Shown: piece after piece, positions 40,443 through 50,600 of the stretch
How the letters are laid out: the number at the start of each line of letters is the position of its first letter
Position numbering within the stretch: the stretch's first letter is position 1
NCBI GenBank assembly: GCA_016219275.1
Contig: JACRBM010000045.1
Span: 1-64,000 of the forward strand
DNA length: 64,000 nt
Direction: 5' to 3'
From: Chloroflexota bacterium
GTDB lineage: Bacteria; Chloroflexota; Anaerolineae; UBA4142
Position numbers and translations under genes: made by a program
Notes under the pieces: generated by a model
Told to the model about the DNA's origin: nothing
Databases searched by the model: none
What the model saw: only the letters and a program-made list of their open reading frames with translations

Positions 40443-42281
40443 ATGCCCAACAAGATCGTCTTGATTGCTGCACTCGTCGTCACCTGTGTCACCATCATCG
40501 CGTATCAGCCCGCGTATCGCATTCAGTTCTACGACGGTTGGTGGTATCTCGAATGGGCGGCGACGATGGACGTGCCACGCTATGCGATTCAGTTCCTCGA
40601 CCCCGCGAATATTACGCAGGGGTATCGCCCCGTCCAGGGCTTGTACATGTTTATCCTCTACCGGCTGTTCGGTTTCAACCCTGACGGCTACCACCTCGCA
40701 CATACCCTTTTGCATTCCGCAAATGCGATCCTGCTATGGCTCGTCGTCACGCGTATCGGCGCGTGCGCGATTGGTTCAGCATGCGCGTTTCGCGTCGGCG
40801 TGATCGCGGCGCTGGCGTACGCCGTGTCGCCGGTGATTACGCTTGCGGTATTCTGGCACGCGGTCGTAGACCCTCTTTCCGCATTCTTTTATTTGTTGAC
40901 CATTCTGCTGTGGGCACGTTACATCAAAACCCGCGCGCCGCGCGACTGGGTGTTCGCGTTCGTCGCGTACCTGTTCGCGCTGTTCAGCAAAGAAGTCGCC
41001 GTGTTCCTCGCGCCGATTTTGTTTTTGATCGAGTGGTGGGTGTTCCGGCAAAAGATCAACTTGGCGCAAACCGCGCAGCGTTACGCGCTGTTTCTCATCG
41101 TGATTATTCCGTACCTGTTTCTCGTCGTCAGCGTGCAAAGTCACGGCGAGTTTTCGTCCCAGTTCGGTTTCAAGATCGGACCGCACATGCTCGCGAATCT
41201 GGTGCCGTACCTTGCCGTGCTCACGTTGCCGTGGACCGACGCAATGCCAACCGAGCGGTTTTATTTCGCGTGGCTCGCGCTCATCGTCGTCGCGTACCTG
41301 AGTGTCGCGCTCTACAAGCGTAGTTGGGTGGGGTTGCTCATCGGACTCGTCGCGCTGTTGAACATTTCGCCGCTCACCGGTTTTCCACTCGACTATTTCA
41401 ACACGCGCTATCTCTACCTTTCACTCATGTCCACGGCGATCATCGCCGCGCTCGCGTTCGATTCAATCGCGCGGCGATTCGTTCCGCGCCGCGCCTTCAC
41501 GATGATCGCGGCGCTCGTCGTCGCGGGAGTCGTTCTGGCGAGCAGCGCGCGCGTCGCCGATGCCGCCGCGACGCTCGCCGAGTACACGCGCCAGGTGCGC
41601 GTCCCCTTCCGCGATATTTCGCGCACGCACCCGACATTTCCGGATGATACGTATCTCTACTTTATCTATTCGCCGATGACAACAGTCTGGGATTTCAAGG
41701 GATTGTTTTTTGTGCGCTACGGCAAACATGTCCAGGTCGAGGCGACCGATTCCGGCGCACTGCCCGAACTGCACGCGCACGCTCAATCGTACATCTATTA
41801 TTTTGATGCCGATGGCAAACCGATCGAATTGCCGGTCGAGAAAAATATCGCGACGCGTGTCGCGCCTACCTTGCCCGCGCAATTCGGAGACACGATAACC
41901 CTGGATAGTTTGGATGTATCGGGTGTGACACTCGCGCGCGGTAGCGCCCTCGTCGTGTTTCTGAATTGGCGCGCGACCGCGCGCGTAGACACCGACTATA
42001 CGGTGTTTGCGAATCTCGTCAACGCGCAAGGCGAACTCGTCGCCGCGAGCGATGCGCCGCCTCGACGCGGCGAAATGCCCACGTCAACGTGGACGCCACA
42101 TCGCCCGGTCGTGGATGTCGTCGTGATGCCGATTGACGCGCGCGCGCCAACTGGTATAAACTATCGCCTCGAGTTAGGATTGTACGATGCCGCGACGACC
42201 AAGCGCGTGCCCATTGTTGACGCGCACGGCGCGACGCTCGCGGACAAAGTCGTGATCGAATCGTTCAGCATCGCGCCGTGA
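40443..42281 (+). CDS. GT-C-type membrane protein with one C-terminal module
   Basis: The 612-residue protein has a first loop FYDGWWYLEWAATMD with an acidic residue and a later LDPANITQGYRPVQGLYMF, then about eleven helices. The C-terminus (about 465-610) is the same beta-sandwich module as in the operon (LDSLDVSGVTLARGS ... DYTVFANLVNAQGELVAASD ... YRLELGLYDAATTKRVP). It is the seventh member of this paralogous group but outside the operon. Role in glycan transfer is inferred from topology. Confidence 0.8.
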   Translation: MPNKIVLIAALVVTCVTIIAYQPAYRIQFYDGWWYLEWAATMDVPRYAIQFLDPANITQGYRPVQGLYMFILYRLFGFNPDGYHLAHTLLHSANAILLWLVVTRIGACAIGSACAFRVGVIAALAYAVSPVITLAVFWHAVVDPLSAFFYLLTILLWARYIKTRAPRDWVFAFVAYLFALFSKEVAVFLAPILFLIEWWVFRQKINLAQTAQRYALFLIVIIPYLFLVVSVQSHGEFSSQFGFKIGPHMLANLVPYLAVLTLPWTDAMPTERFYFAWLALIVVAYLSVALYKRSWVGLLIGLVALLNISPLTGFPLDYFNTRYLYLSLMSTAIIAALAFDSIARRFVPRRAFTMIAALVVAGVVLASSARVADAAATLAEYTRQVRVPFRDISRTHPTFPDDTYLYFIYSPMTTVWDFKGLFFVRYGKHVQVEATDSGALPELHAHAQSYIYYFDADGKPIELPVEKNIATRVAPTLPAQFGDTITLDSLDVSGVTLARGSALVVFLNWRATARVDTDYTVFANLVNAQGELVAASDAPPRRGEMPTSTWTPHRPVVDVVVMPIDARAPTGINYRLELGLYDAATTKRVPIVDAHGATLADKVVIESFSIAP

Positions 42282-42312
42282 TACGTCACGGCGCGCGCCA
42301 TAAGGAGCCAGA

Positions 42313-42849
42313 ATGGAAAAACAAATCGCCACACTCGCGGGCGGATGCTTTTGGTGTCTCGAAGCCGTCTTCGACGAACTGAAAGGCGTCGTGAGTGTCG
42401 AGTCAGGATATTCGGGCGGGAGCGTTGCGAATCCGTCGTACGAACTCGTTTGCGCCGGCAAAACGGGGCACGCCGAAGTCGTGCAGATCGCGTTCGAGCC
42501 GGACGTGATTTCGTATCGCGATCTGTTGCGCGTCTTTTTCACGATTCACGACCCGACGACATTGAATCGCCAAGGCGCGGATGTGGGCACGCAATATCGC
42601 TCGGCGATTTTCTACCATGACGCGATCCAGCAACACATCGCACAAGAAGTGATACAGGAAATCAACGCGGCGAAAATCTGGGATCACCCGCTCGTCACCG
42701 AGGTCGCACCATTCAGCGCGTTTTATCGCGCCGAGGACTATCATCAAGAGTACTTTGCCAACCATCCCGATCAAGGGTACTGCCGCGTCGTGATCGCGCC
42801 CAAGGTCGCCAAATTTCGCGCACACTATCGCGAGCAGTTAAAAAAATAA
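42313..42849 (+). CDS. msrA: Peptide methionine sulfoxide reductase MsrA
   Basis: The 178-residue protein has the catalytic GCFWCLEAVF near residue 12, GYSGG, GHAEVV and the substrate-site DYHQEYFANHPDQGYC with a resolving Cys. AAGGAG precedes ATG 42313. It reduces methionine-S-sulfoxide in the cytoplasm with thioredoxin. It is of normal family length and followed by two genes on the same strand with short gaps. Confidence 0.97.
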   Translation: MEKQIATLAGGCFWCLEAVFDELKGVVSVESGYSGGSVANPSYELVCAGKTGHAEVVQIAFEPDVISYRDLLRVFFTIHDPTTLNRQGADVGTQYRSAIFYHDAIQQHIAQEVIQEINAAKIWDHPLVTEVAPFSAFYRAEDYHQEYFANHPDQGYCRVVIAPKVAKFRAHYREQLKK

Positions 42850-42867
42850 TCACCGGGAGAAACACGG

Positions 42868-43233
42868 ATGCCAACTTTCGAAAAGATTTTGCAAAGCGCG
42901 ACTGAATCATTGTACGGCGACGAATGTCTGCGCTCGAATCTGACCGATGACGAAGCGAACAGCGTACTCGATTGGGCGACGCAATGGATCGCGGAACAAG
43001 TGAGTGGCGCGAAAGACGAAGCCACCGCGAAACGCATCGCGCAGAATGAACTGGCGCGCGTATGCACAATCGTCACCGCGATCAATGGCATCGCGAAAAA
43101 ACCCGGCGTGCCATCGTTGGGAGACGCGGTGCGCGCGCTCGAACTCAAAACACAACCGCCCCTCACCCGCATCCAAACTTTTCGATTGTTGACTGTGCTC
43201 TCTAGCGCGGCGTGGAAATTGACGAAAAAGTGA
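42868..43233 (+). CDS. Small hypothetical protein
   Basis: The 121-residue mainly helical protein starts at ATG 42868 with GGGAG upstream. Sequence such as SLYGDECLRSNLTDDEANSVLDWATQWI and TFRLLTVLSSAAWKLTKK suggests two helical bundles. I do not recognise the family. Good ribosome-binding site, codon use like its neighbours and tight spacing to msrA support a real gene. Confidence 0.7.
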   Translation: MPTFEKILQSATESLYGDECLRSNLTDDEANSVLDWATQWIAEQVSGAKDEATAKRIAQNELARVCTIVTAINGIAKKPGVPSLGDAVRALELKTQPPLTRIQTFRLLTVLSSAAWKLTKK

Positions 43234-43273
43234 TGCGGACAAATTATCCCACTACGCTCGAAAGGAACTGGCA

Positions 43274-44383
43274 ATGAATTTCACGACCAAGATGGTACTG
43301 ATCAGCGCCGTGGTACTGATTGGCGTCTGCCTCATAGCGAGCGCAGTGATCGTTCTCGCGCTGATACCCAGCAACCCACCTACGCCCGCGCCGCCAAGCG
43401 ACGGCGGCGCAACCTGGTACCAGGTTTATTTCACAACACCCAAGTACCCCGACCGCGAAGCGGATCATCACGGCGGGCTGAACGACAAGTTGACGGAGTT
43501 TATCAACAGCGCGCAAACGAGCGTGGACATCGCGATCTATCAACTCGATTCGCCGAACGTGACCCAGGCATTGCTCGACGCGAAAAAACGCGGCGCGGCG
43601 GTACGCGTTGTCACCGACGTGAACATCTTTAACGATGCGAAAGAAAATCCGCCGTTCAAAAAGTTGCAACAAGCCGGCATCACCATCATCGCCGGCAACT
43701 CGAACGCGATCATGCACAATAAATTCGTCGTCATAGACAAACAAGCGGTGTGGACCGGTTCGTGGAATTTCACCGAGAACGACACGTATCGCTACAACAA
43801 CAACGGCATCTTGATTCAGTCGTCGGAACTGGCGCGCAACTATACGGCGACGTTCGAGAAAATGTTTGGCGACAAGAAATTCGGTCCGGCGCGCAAAGCG
43901 GGCGGCACGACACCCCGTTTGACGATTGACGGCGTGCCCGTCGAAAATTATTTCGCGCCAGAAGACAAGGTGGCGGGAAAAATCGTCGCGCGGTTGAAGC
44001 AAGCGACGCGCACGATTGATTTTCTCGCGTTTTCGTTCACCGACGACGACATTGGCAATACGGTGCGCGAGCGCGCACAAAACGGCGTCCAGGTGCGCGG
44101 CGTGTTCGAGAACACCGGCTCGGAAACGCAATTCAGCGAATACGGCAAAATGAAACGCGCGGGACTGGATGTGTGGCAGGACGGTAATCCGTATCTGATG
44201 CACCACAAAGTGTTCATCGTGGATGGCAAGACGGTCATCCTGGGTTCCTTCAACTTTTCGCAGAACGCCGAGACCGAGAACGACGAGAATTTGTTGATCA
44301 TTGACGACGCGTCACTCGCGCAGGCATTCACCGCCGAGTTTGCGCGCGTGTACGCGCAAGCGAAGAATCCGCCAAAGAAATAG
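43274..44383 (+). CDS. Membrane-anchored phospholipase D-like protein
   Basis: The 369-residue protein has an N-terminal helix (MVLISAVVLIGVCLIASAVIVLAL), a Pro-rich linker, and two PLD half-domains each with an HKD motif: MHNKFVVIDKQAVWTGSWN near residue 150 and MHHKVFIVDGKTVILGSFNFS near 315. These form one active site for phosphodiester cleavage; substrate may be lipid or nucleic acid (Nuc-like). AAGGA lies before ATG 43274. It acts outside the cell membrane. Confidence 0.9.
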   Translation: MNFTTKMVLISAVVLIGVCLIASAVIVLALIPSNPPTPAPPSDGGATWYQVYFTTPKYPDREADHHGGLNDKLTEFINSAQTSVDIAIYQLDSPNVTQALLDAKKRGAAVRVVTDVNIFNDAKENPPFKKLQQAGITIIAGNSNAIMHNKFVVIDKQAVWTGSWNFTENDTYRYNNNGILIQSSELARNYTATFEKMFGDKKFGPARKAGGTTPRLTIDGVPVENYFAPEDKVAGKIVARLKQATRTIDFLAFSFTDDDIGNTVRERAQNGVQVRGVFENTGSETQFSEYGKMKRAGLDVWQDGNPYLMHHKVFIVDGKTVILGSFNFSQNAETENDENLLIIDDASLAQAFTAEFARVYAQAKNPPKK

Positions 44384-44386
44384 ATG

Positions 44387-44564
44387 GGCGATTGAAATCG
44401 CCTCGGCAGGGCGTTTCGCCGAGCGTCCACCTTCGTGGACGCATGTCTCGCCCGCGCAGGCGGGCGATCAGCCGTAGGTTCACACGGGGCAATTTCCATT
44501 GCCACTGTTGTAGCACATGCGTTGAGCCAGAAAATATCGCACCCGATTCGTGTGAACCGGGTGC
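44387..44564. repeat. Cluster of consecutive hairpins
   Basis: At least four potential stems follow one another after the PLD stop: GGCGATT/AATCGCC (44387-44402), GCGTCCAC/GTGGACGC (44423-44442, loop CTTC), TCGCCCGC/GCGGGCGA (44448-44467, loop GCAG), and an 11-bp stem with one mismatch (44539-44564). There is no gene here. It may be a composite REP element or a structured RNA. Confidence 0.55.
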
Positions 44565-44582
44565 CCAGTGTTCATACGATAC

Positions 44583-44615
44583 AGATACCAGGTTTCTCCA
44601 AGAAACCTGGTATCT
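44583..44615. repeat. 15-bp perfect hairpin, AGAWACC palindrome family
   Basis: AGATACCAGGTTTCT (44583-44597) and AGAAACCTGGTATCT (44601-44615) with a 3-nt loop. The same design occurs at 60026-60058. It overlaps the last base of the ketosynthase stop codon and may serve as terminator for both convergent genes. Confidence 0.7.
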
Positions 44616-45955
44616 TATTGATAGCGCGCGAGAATCAGGCACGCGTTTTGCCCGCCAAAGCCAAACGAGTTGGACATGGCGATCGCGACCTTTGCCGCGC
44701 GCGCGACGTTTGGCACGTAATCGAGATCGCACACTGGGTCGGGTGTTTCGTAATTCGCGGTCGGGTGAATTTTTTGATCGCGGATCGTCAGTGCACACAC
44801 CACGGCTTCCAACGCGCCTGCCGCGCCCATCGTATGCCCGATCATAGATTTCGTCGCGCTGATCGGAACCTGGTAGGCGCGTTCGCCAAAAACATTTTTG
44901 ACCGCGAGCGTTTCGCTCGGATCGTTCAGCATCGTCGCCGTGCCGTGCGCGTTGATGTAATCTATCTGCTCGTGTGAAATGCCCGCGTCCGCTAACCCAT
45001 CGCGCATGACCTGGGTCGCGCCAATCGCCTGCGGATCGGACGCGACAAAGTGATACGCGTCCGAATTCGCGGCATAGCCGATGATCTCGGCGTAGATGCG
45101 CGCGCCGCGCACGCGCGCGTGCTCCAAACTTTCGAGTATCACAATCGCCGCGCCCTCGCCGATGACCAAGCCATCGCGATTTTTGTCGAACGGGCGACAC
45201 GCGCGCGCGGGATCGTCGTTGCGCGTGGACAAGGCGCGCATCGCGCCGAACGCGGTAAATACAATGTCGGAAATGATCGCGTCCGTGCCGCCGGCGAGCA
45301 TCACATCCGCCGCGCCGCGTCGAATCACTTCGGTTGCCGCGCCAATCGCATCGGTGCCCGCCGCACAGGATGTGACGACCGTGTTGTTGAAACCGCGCGC
45401 GCGATGCTGATTGGCGACGTAGAACGCCGGCATATTCGGCAGGATCACCGCCGCGAGGAAAGGACTCACGCGCCCGGCGCCTTGACGCGTATACGCGTCG
45501 TGCTCTTTGATGGCTTCGACAAAACCGCCCAGTCCCGTGCCGAGCACCACGCCCGCGCGCGGATTCTCGCCGAGGTTCTGTTTCAACCCAGCATCGTCGA
45601 GCGCATCCTTCGCCGCCGCAAGCGCGAACAAGGTTGCCCGTCCCATTCGCCGCGCGTCTTTCGCTTCGATGTTGTACCGGGTCGCGTCGAATTGCTTGAC
45701 CTCGCCGGCGATACGCGTGCGATACTGACTGGCATCGAACACGGTGACCGCGCCAATCCCCGATTTACCGGCGAGCAAGTTTTGCCAAAATCCATCGAGC
45801 GTCAACCCCAGCGGTGTGATCGCGCCCATCCCGGTAATCACAACGCGTGTGCGATTAGTTCGTGGTGGCATTTCAGTTGTAGAGTTTGTCATCATGTTGT
45901 TGGTCACTATGGCGAGATTTTGTTTCATTCTACTCGACATTAGATGAATCGGCAA
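44615..45955 (-). CDS. fabF: Beta-ketoacyl-ACP synthase II (FabF-type)
   Basis: The condensing enzyme has the active-site Cys in VTSCAAGTDAIG, the two His in NAHGTAT and GHTMGAAGA, and the RVVITGMGAITPLG start of KAS II. It elongates acyl-ACP in fatty acid synthesis. TTG 45955 has GAGAGGAG at good distance; ATG 45871 gives a start closer to the family norm but has no ribosome-binding site, so the N-terminus is uncertain. It stands alone, without acpP or fabD nearby. Confidence 0.93.
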   Translation of the reverse strand: MPIHLMSSRMKQNLAIVTNNMMTNSTTEMPPRTNRTRVVITGMGAITPLGLTLDGFWQNLLAGKSGIGAVTVFDASQYRTRIAGEVKQFDATRYNIEAKDARRMGRATLFALAAAKDALDDAGLKQNLGENPRAGVVLGTGLGGFVEAIKEHDAYTRQGAGRVSPFLAAVILPNMPAFYVANQHRARGFNNTVVTSCAAGTDAIGAATEVIRRGAADVMLAGGTDAIISDIVFTAFGAMRALSTRNDDPARACRPFDKNRDGLVIGEGAAIVILESLEHARVRGARIYAEIIGYAANSDAYHFVASDPQAIGATQVMRDGLADAGISHEQIDYINAHGTATMLNDPSETLAVKNVFGERAYQVPISATKSMIGHTMGAAGALEAVVCALTIRDQKIHPTANYETPDPVCDLDYVPNVARAAKVAIAMSNSFGFGGQNACLILARYQ

Positions 45956-46018
45956 AAGAGGCGCTCCTCTCAGCGGCGGGCATGCGCTCCGATACTGCCC
46001 ACCTCAGTGGTGAGCGGG

Positions 46019-47173
46019 CTAAACGCGCGCGAATTCACTGTGGATTTCGTTCAGTTGATGATCCAGTCCTGCTTGTGTCGCAATTCTGGTTGATTCGCGA
46101 ATCAAATACTTGAAATCATCCCCCGTGTCGCCTTGCGCCAGATGCAACCGAGCGAACGTGCGCAAGAAAATCACTTGATGCAACTGTCCGAGCTGGGCGA
46201 TTTTGCTCATCCGCTCAAACTGGGGCGTCAGTACCCGTTGCGCGTCTTTGAGATTACCGTGCTGGATATACGCGCGTGCCAGCGATTGGGAGATCAGAAA
46301 AAACAGAAATTGGTCAAACTCGTCTGTCCGCGTTTCAAAGATCGAACGAACTTGATCGTACTGATTCTCGGCTTCGGTGATCGAAAACCTGGGAATGCCT
46401 TCCAGTGCGTTGAGCGCATCCCGATACAGGTGCGGTTTCCAGAATGCCGCATTGCGTTGCAGAGCTTGGCTTGCTTCTACCTCCTGGCATTTTTGATGCG
46501 CCTCCCGATAGAGTTTCATGTTGTGATAGGAAACCGCCTCGGAACGGATGGCATTGACCTTGAAAAAATCGAGCCGTTCCTGGGTCGTCTGATACTCGCG
46601 CGGGTCATTGATATTTTCCGAAATGAGTTTCGCCCGTTTAGCATACCAGAATGCTTCGTAGTTGCGATTCAGGATGCACAGCGCATCGTGGTTTAGCATA
46701 CAGAGTTCAATATAATGGATCGGGTCCCGATTTGGATTGACGGCGCGAATCAACGATCCAGCCGCTATATCAACCTGGCGGTAATGCGCTCGCGCGATCT
46801 CTGGATCTCGCGCAAAGGTCGCGGTTCCATGCGCCTGCCTAATTTCGTTGACTAGCGCCTCGACCGATTGATCGCGAACTATTGAATCAACTTGTCTCCG
46901 CGCGTTCCGTTTGAGCGCCCAAATTTGCTCCACGTGAAATAGCCACGCCTCGCGTTCTTGCTTCGACAAGGGCAACGCCTCGGCAATCCGCTTGGCGGTC
47001 CGCAGGCGTGGAACACTGCGCCGCCCTCGAATGTAACTGATATAAATCGGCGTCACGCCGGCTTGTTCGGCGAAGGCGCGTTCTCCCCCACGTACGCGTA
47101 GGACGCTGTCGAGCGTTGCGACGACCACCTCTTGCTCAACGTCTATTTCCTGAGCCGCACTAATCAGAAACAT
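46019..47173 (-). CDS. XRE-type regulator with TPR-like C-terminal domain
   Basis: From ATG 47173 (GAGG at 6-nt spacing) the 384-residue protein has an XRE helix-turn-helix at about 25-70 (RAFAEQAGVTPIYISYIRGRRSVPRL), then a long all-helical part resembling TPR repeats (YHNMKLYREAHQKCQEVEAS; SLARAYIQHGNLKDAQRVL; LARLHLAQGDT-like). HTH plus TPR is the layout of peptide-sensing RRNPP regulators and related transcription factors. A short secreted Cys-rich peptide is encoded divergently 258 nt away. Peptide sensing is an inference. Confidence 0.75.
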   Translation of the reverse strand: MFLISAAQEIDVEQEVVVATLDSVLRVRGGERAFAEQAGVTPIYISYIRGRRSVPRLRTAKRIAEALPLSKQEREAWLFHVEQIWALKRNARRQVDSIVRDQSVEALVNEIRQAHGTATFARDPEIARAHYRQVDIAAGSLIRAVNPNRDPIHYIELCMLNHDALCILNRNYEAFWYAKRAKLISENINDPREYQTTQERLDFFKVNAIRSEAVSYHNMKLYREAHQKCQEVEASQALQRNAAFWKPHLYRDALNALEGIPRFSITEAENQYDQVRSIFETRTDEFDQFLFFLISQSLARAYIQHGNLKDAQRVLTPQFERMSKIAQLGQLHQVIFLRTFARLHLAQGDTGDDFKYLIRESTRIATQAGLDHQLNEIHSEFARV

Positions 47174-47430
47174 CTCCCGCCTCAAAATTGATCGTGAAAT
47201 TAAACAACCGTTTCCGTGAAGAGTCGTAGGATGGCTACAGGTGAAGGGAAAATTGGCTAGCCCACAAGCATCGCGATGGTGAAGCAAACAGCCCTTCTAC
47301 CGTAACAATGTTTCGGCGATACGAACTGGGTCGTAAACAGAATCATGCCACGCGCGAGGTATGGTCCATGATTGAACTACCGGTCATGTGTCGTTCGAGA
47401 CAACTCTCGATTCTCAAGGAGATGAAACAG

Positions 47431-47622
47431 ATGAAAACGCTCACGGTGTTTCTCATTGTCGCTTTGGTGCTCGTTGGCGTTGGAGCACTGGCAGTCCAGG
47501 CGCTGACCATATCGAGCAATTCGACGGAACCTGCTGTCCCCGTGCTTTCGATCAGCGAACCGGAACCGCCGGTCTACATGGCTTGCGATCCGGTACCATG
47601 CGGTTGCCCAAACGGTTGCTAG
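47431..47622 (+). CDS. Short secreted Cys-rich peptide
   Basis: ATG 47431, 9 nt after AAGGAG, opens a 63-residue peptide. Residues about 4-24 (LTVFLIVALVLVGVGALAVQA) form a signal or anchor helix. The mature part is about 38 residues, acidic and Pro-rich, and ends with ACDPVPCGCPNGC carrying four Cys. It is followed by a 12-bp hairpin. Position beside the XRE-TPR regulator suggests a signal peptide or small effector; no processing enzyme is adjacent. I know no matching family. Confidence 0.6.
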   Translation: MKTLTVFLIVALVLVGVGALAVQALTISSNSTEPAVPVLSISEPEPPVYMACDPVPCGCPNGC

Positions 47623-47640
47623 GTCTGTAGTTCGAATCAT

Positions 47641-47669
47641 GCTGAGAGGCATCGTACATGCCTCTCAGC
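47641..47669. terminator. Hairpin between convergent genes
   Basis: GCTGAGAGGCAT (47641-47652) and ATGCCTCTCAGC (47658-47669), 12 bp, loop CGTAC. It separates the peptide gene from the end of the CHAT gene; there is no long T-run. Confidence 0.65.
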
Positions 47670-47678
47670 TCTCAATCG

Positions 47679-50600
47679 CTACGGTCGCCCGATCAGAGAA
47701 AAAGATGCCCATTGGTGAGCGGCGTAACCCGCGCGAATCATTTCGACCTGGGCATTTTGTAGCGCGACCGCGGCGTTGCGCGTGTCATTGAGATGGCGAT
47801 AGAACCGTTCGCTGAGTTCTGCCGTCGCTTGGTCTTCCACGTGCCACAAGGTCGCAAGAAGTGCCCGCGCACCCGCGTAGAAAAACACACGCGCCAAGCC
47901 GATCAATTCGTCCCCGCGTCCACCCTGGCTCAACGCCGTCTGACATGCCGAGAGCGTGACCAAACGCGCTTTCAGATTCAAGTCGAAAATATCCACCGTC
48001 GTCAGCGCCTCATCTGCCAACAATATGCGCGACCGATGCGGCGCAGTTTGATCGAGGATCGCGTGCGTCGCAAAATGTAGGATATCGAATTTTTGCAATT
48101 CCCCGGACGCATCCATCGCGAGCAACCTCTGCCGCGTGGCTTGCTCGCCCCAGAGAGATTGTGTGCGCGCGCTAAACATCCGGCTCACTCCATCCACTTC
48201 GCGCGCGGCGGCGGGAAGCGAACACATCTGACTTCCAAAATCGGACATTCCCAGGACGAGCACTTGCGCGATGTCGGATTTCATCGTTTCACTGCCCAGG
48301 ACTTGGAACGCTTGGAGATTCGGCGCGTAGAGCACGGTGTGTCGCTCGATCAAATAGTTGCCCTCATTCGGCGCGACGAGCGCGTGAAATGGCAAGGCAT
48401 GCAAAGACCCGTGCGGTGAGACGATCAGCGTCGTCCCCAGTTTTTCTGGAATGAGCAAGCGATGCAGATGCTGCAATGATTTGGCTCCGGAATTGGATGC
48501 CGCCGTGTTGTGTAACGTACCCCGATAAACAAGTTCTCTCTGGTCAGGTTCCGCGGACGCGCATTGAGCCAGGATGGCGCGGTCGTACGCCGAGAGTTTT
48601 CTTTGCTCGCTCCTCACCGCATCCGGAAAAATCATGACGATGGTCAGACGATCCTCGGTCAAGTAATAGTCCAAAGCCGTCCAGTCCGAATCGAAAGAAG
48701 AGTTTGCCGCCGCGCGAAATCGTTCCAAATCAAAAGGCGCCGGCTCGGAAACGCCCGCCAATCCAGCCGTCGCCAGGCGCAGTTGCGAAACGACGTCTTC
48801 GTACATTTGGTTCAACGCCGTCCATTCTTCCAACTCCGTTGCCGCCGCTGACTGCAGATCGCGTCCGCGCAAGGATTCGCCATTGCGCGGCGTTGTTTGT
48901 ACGACGATGTGTTGACGCAGTTCGTCGAGTTTGTACCGCAAATCTTTTTCACGCGCGATCAAATCGGCTACGCGCGCATCGTCGCGATGCTCGCGCAGTT
49001 TCCACTCGCGCGGTTGTAACAGAGATAGAAAGGTGCGCGCCTTGCTCGCTTCGATGATTTCCAACGCGGCGTGCATCGCGTTTTGCGCGAGTGCGCACGC
49101 GAGCGCCTGGTCGAAGACGGCTTGACGCGGCGCGAAGAAATCGTTGCTGATCTGTTCGGTCACGAGGATCGCGCGCGAACTCGCGATCGTGCGGACGGCG
49201 CTCAAATAGTGATCGAGCGCGACGACCTGGTCGCCGGTCGCCATCGCGCAACGTCCCAAGCCATAGTCGGCGCGCCAGACCTGGTCGGGAAATCCCGGCG
49301 CAAGGACCGCGCGCGCGCGTTGAAAGAACTCGCGCGCCTCCGCAAATTCGTTCCACATCAAACGCATTTCGCCTTCGGTCAGGTCGCAGAGCGCGCCATC
49401 CACGATCTGGGAATGTTTAGCGAAAAGCAGCCGGGCATTTTCGATCCTGGCAAGCGCGCGTTTCCGGTCACCGCGCGCGGCGGTCGCTTGCGCCAACAAA
49501 CGATCGCACAACGCGATGTACGAATCAAACTGGTCGGTCACCGCGACGTGACGCGCGCGCTTCAAGCACGTGACCGCTTTGGCAAACTGACCTTGTACTA
49601 GATAGAGATGCGCCAGATCAATTTGTTGTGAAACGAACCGGTCGCCCGTCGCTGGACCGGTCAAGTTCATTCTTGCTTGCAGATGCGCCAATGCTTCGGC
49701 AGATTGACCTAGTTGGCGATGACACGCCGCGAGCTGGGCGTGATTGCCCGCCGCAACGGACGTCAGTCCTTTCGCGTCCGCAATTTGCAGAGCGCGATAG
49801 TGGAGATCGAGCGCCTGAGCGAACCGCCCTTGCTTGGCATAAACCAAACCGATATTCGTGTAAATTCGCGCGACTCGCGCTTCGCGCCCTTCTGCCAGAG
49901 CCGACTGGGCGACTTGCTGATACAACGCCAATGCTTCATCATAGCGATTGAGCCGATAATAGACATTGGCTAGATTGATCGTGCAAGCCGAGAGGTGCCC
50001 GTGCAGATCGTGCGCGATAAAATAGTCGCGGGCTTGCTGGAGCACTTGGAGCGCCTCGGCAAAATGATTGAGGCGATCACATGCCATCCCCAATTCCATA
50101 TTGCACGTCGCATGAAAGAATCCAACTTGTAGATCGGCGAATTGGCGTTGCGCCGCGATGAATAATTCTTTTGCTTGGGTGTACCGACCTGCCGCCCACG
50201 CGGCTGAACCACGTAACGGCAGGCAGAAAGCGGCATCAAGAGTGGCGTTCTCCGCTTCAAACCTCGATTGCAATTGTTCGAGGAGAGGTACGGCATCGCC
50301 CTGTTCGCAGAGAATGTAGGTGTGCGCCAATTCGCGTTCACACCGCGCGGCATCCAAGGGCAGCGCATGGGCTTGGAATGTATCGCGCGCTTTCTCGAAC
50401 AGCGCGATGGCTTCGAGGTAAAACGACTGATCGCGTAAGGTGTGCGCTTGAATCCAGTCGCCGCGCGTGTGGATGAGCGGCGACGAAGTGGACGCGCGCG
50501 CGCGTTCGATCAACGCAAGCGTTTGTTCGCGGTCGCCGATAAAAACATACGCCCACGCCAATTCGCACAGCGCGCGCGCGGCGTGTTCGTGATCGCCGCA

